Assembly (NCBI RefSeq): GCF_007097205.2
Contig: NZ_VJYK02000005.1
Location: 1 to 50,450, forward strand
DNA from: Streptomyces alkaliterrae
GTDB lineage: Bacteria; Actinomycetota; Actinomycetes; Streptomycetales; Streptomycetaceae
Length of the DNA: 50,450 bases
Reading direction: 5' to 3'
Shown: positions 49,600 through 50,450 of the stretch, in pieces
Layout of the letters: each line of letters begins with the position of its first letter
Position numbering within the stretch: position 1 is the stretch's first letter
Notes under the pieces: model-generated
The model's database searches: none
What the model saw: only the letters and a program-made list of their open reading frames with translations
Told to the model about the DNA's origin: nothing
Program-made: the position numbers and the translations under genes

Positions 49600-50337
49600 T
49601 CAGCCGCGGGCAGCAGCCTGGCGTGGCGGACCCCGGCGCACAACGGTGTGTACGAGCAGCGGCAGGGCGGGAGAGGGGCGGCGGTAGGCCGTGCGCGGCG
49701 CGCGGCGGCGCGGGGCGCCGGTCGTCGCGGTACGCGCGGTGAGCGCGGTCAGGCGGCGCAGCAGCGGGCGGGCCAGCTCGGCGGCCTCCATGACGGCGGC
49801 GCGCAGCAGCCGCGTGAGCGCGGCGTCGCCGCGCCACAGCCAGGCCGCCGCGCCCAGGCCCACCGCCACGTGCGCGCCCAGCAGCAGCCAGGGCGCGGCC
49901 GGGTGGCTGAGCGGCACGGTCGGGGCGTCGCCGGCGAGGCGGGCCAGCGGTGTGCCGAAGTCTCCGCCGGTGCAGATCAGGTTCACGCCCATCGAGCGCA
50001 GCGGGCCGATCACCGGTCCGCCGTTCGCGCCGTAGCAGGCCTGCTGGCCGGTGGTGAAGACGGTGTCGGCGGCGAGCTGCAGCGGCAGCAGCAGGGCCGC
50101 GATGGACCAGTAGCCGCGGAGTCGCCCGCCGAGGGCGTAGGCGGCGGCGAAGACGACCGCGCTGACCAGCAGCAGCGGGGTGAGCGGCACGGGCGCACCG
50201 GAGAGGAGGACGTGCGTGCCGGCGGAGAGCGTGACGCACAGCGCGGTGAAGACCGCCGCGCGCGCCGCTCGTATCGCCGGCTGCGGGCCGCCGCCCGGCC
50301 CGCCTGTCATGTCGCCCATCGAAAAAGAGTGTGCCAT
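49600..50337 (-). CDS. Membrane protein of unknown function
   Basis: A 245-residue protein with four hydrophobic spans (about 23-45, 50-70, 75-95 and 145-165). Two cysteines lie in the loop between the third and fourth spans (QQACYGANGG and NLICTGGD) and may form a disulfide. The C-terminal ~75 residues are basic and Ala/Arg-rich, probably cytoplasmic. I do not recognise the family. The start is uncertain: ATG 50337 is used here, but ATG 50319 and 50310 are possible and none has a strong ribosome site. Confidence 0.7.
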   Translation of the reverse strand: MAHSFSMGDMTGGPGGGPQPAIRAARAAVFTALCVTLSAGTHVLLSGAPVPLTPLLLVSAVVFAAAYALGGRLRGYWSIAALLLPLQLAADTVFTTGQQACYGANGGPVIGPLRSMGVNLICTGGDFGTPLARLAGDAPTVPLSHPAAPWLLLGAHVAVGLGAAAWLWRGDAALTRLLRAAVMEAAELARPLLRRLTALTARTATTGAPRRRAPRTAYRRPSPALPLLVHTVVRRGPPRQAAARG

Positions 50338-50371
50338 GGGGGTGGATAAGGACAGGGTGAGGGCGCCGCTT

Positions 50372-50450
50372 CCGCGATCTCTCCGCGACCCACCTGTGAC
50401 CAGGCGGCCCACGGCCGCCTGGTCACAGGTGGGTCGCGGAGAGATCGCGG
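50372..50450. repeat. Perfect inverted repeat of at least 38 bp ending at the window edge
   Basis: Bases 50372-50409 are the exact reverse complement of 50413-50450, with CAC between. The repeat reaches the last base of the window, so its full length is unknown. It lies upstream of the final membrane protein gene. It may be a real strong hairpin or a fold-back at a contig end. Confidence 0.9.

Overview
The window is high-GC actinobacterial DNA. Its gene order (rsmH-ftsL-ftsI-murE-murF-mraY-murD-ftsW-murG-ftsQ-ftsZ-pgeF-yggS-sepF-sepG-divIVA, then ileS, a DksA-like histone protein, lspA and rluD) is the division and cell wall (dcw) region of Streptomyces. GTG starts, overlapping start and stop codons, leaderless promoters, the sporulation-type ftsZ promoter region and the histone-tailed DksA-like protein all fit Streptomyces or a close relative. 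The species cannot be given from sequence alone.

Layout. Positions 1-4072 (minus strand) hold a MoxR ATPase, a DUF58 protein and a transglutaminase-like membrane protein in an overlapping operon; the last gene runs off the left edge. A leaderless beta-carbonic anhydrase gene (4289-4804, minus) sits back to back with the dcw operon (5286-23238, plus), whose probable main promoter is at 5043-5070. Most genes there overlap by 4 bases. The main regulatory break is the 271-base ftsQ-ftsZ gap, with promoter elements and two nested inverted repeats. A strong terminator follows divIVA. ileS (minus) is preceded by an RNA leader with an exact T-box sequence. The DksA-like gene, lspA and rluD follow on the plus strand. 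Next come an MscS-type channel, a dienelactone hydrolase-like protein, a one-pass Ser/Thr kinase, a CopD-like membrane protein and a Tat-exported PhoD phosphatase, several separated by strong hairpin terminators.

The accessory part is 36180-47904. Two large secreted proteins are divergently encoded across an AT-richer 178-base control region: a 1015-residue DNRLRE/FG-GAP-type protein (minus) and a 2361-residue RHS/YD-repeat protein (plus). The RHS protein ends in an alanine/arginine tract of about 115 residues, a Hint self-cleavage domain and a 124-residue unrecognised C-terminal domain. I read this as a polymorphic toxin. Two overlapping downstream genes are immunity candidates. The tip domain and the first downstream gene look less GC-rich than the RHS core, which suggests a separately acquired module.

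The right end carries a Uma2-family gene, a membrane-anchored DsbA/thioredoxin-like protein and a small membrane protein. The window ends exactly in a perfect inverted repeat of at least 38 bp, which may mark an assembly edge.

The best candidate for an undescribed system is the divergent secreted pair with its Ala/Arg tract, Hint domain, unknown toxin tip and downstream immunity candidates. The dcw part is conserved, but the ftsZ control region, the ileS T-box and a set of apparently leaderless genes are worth attention.
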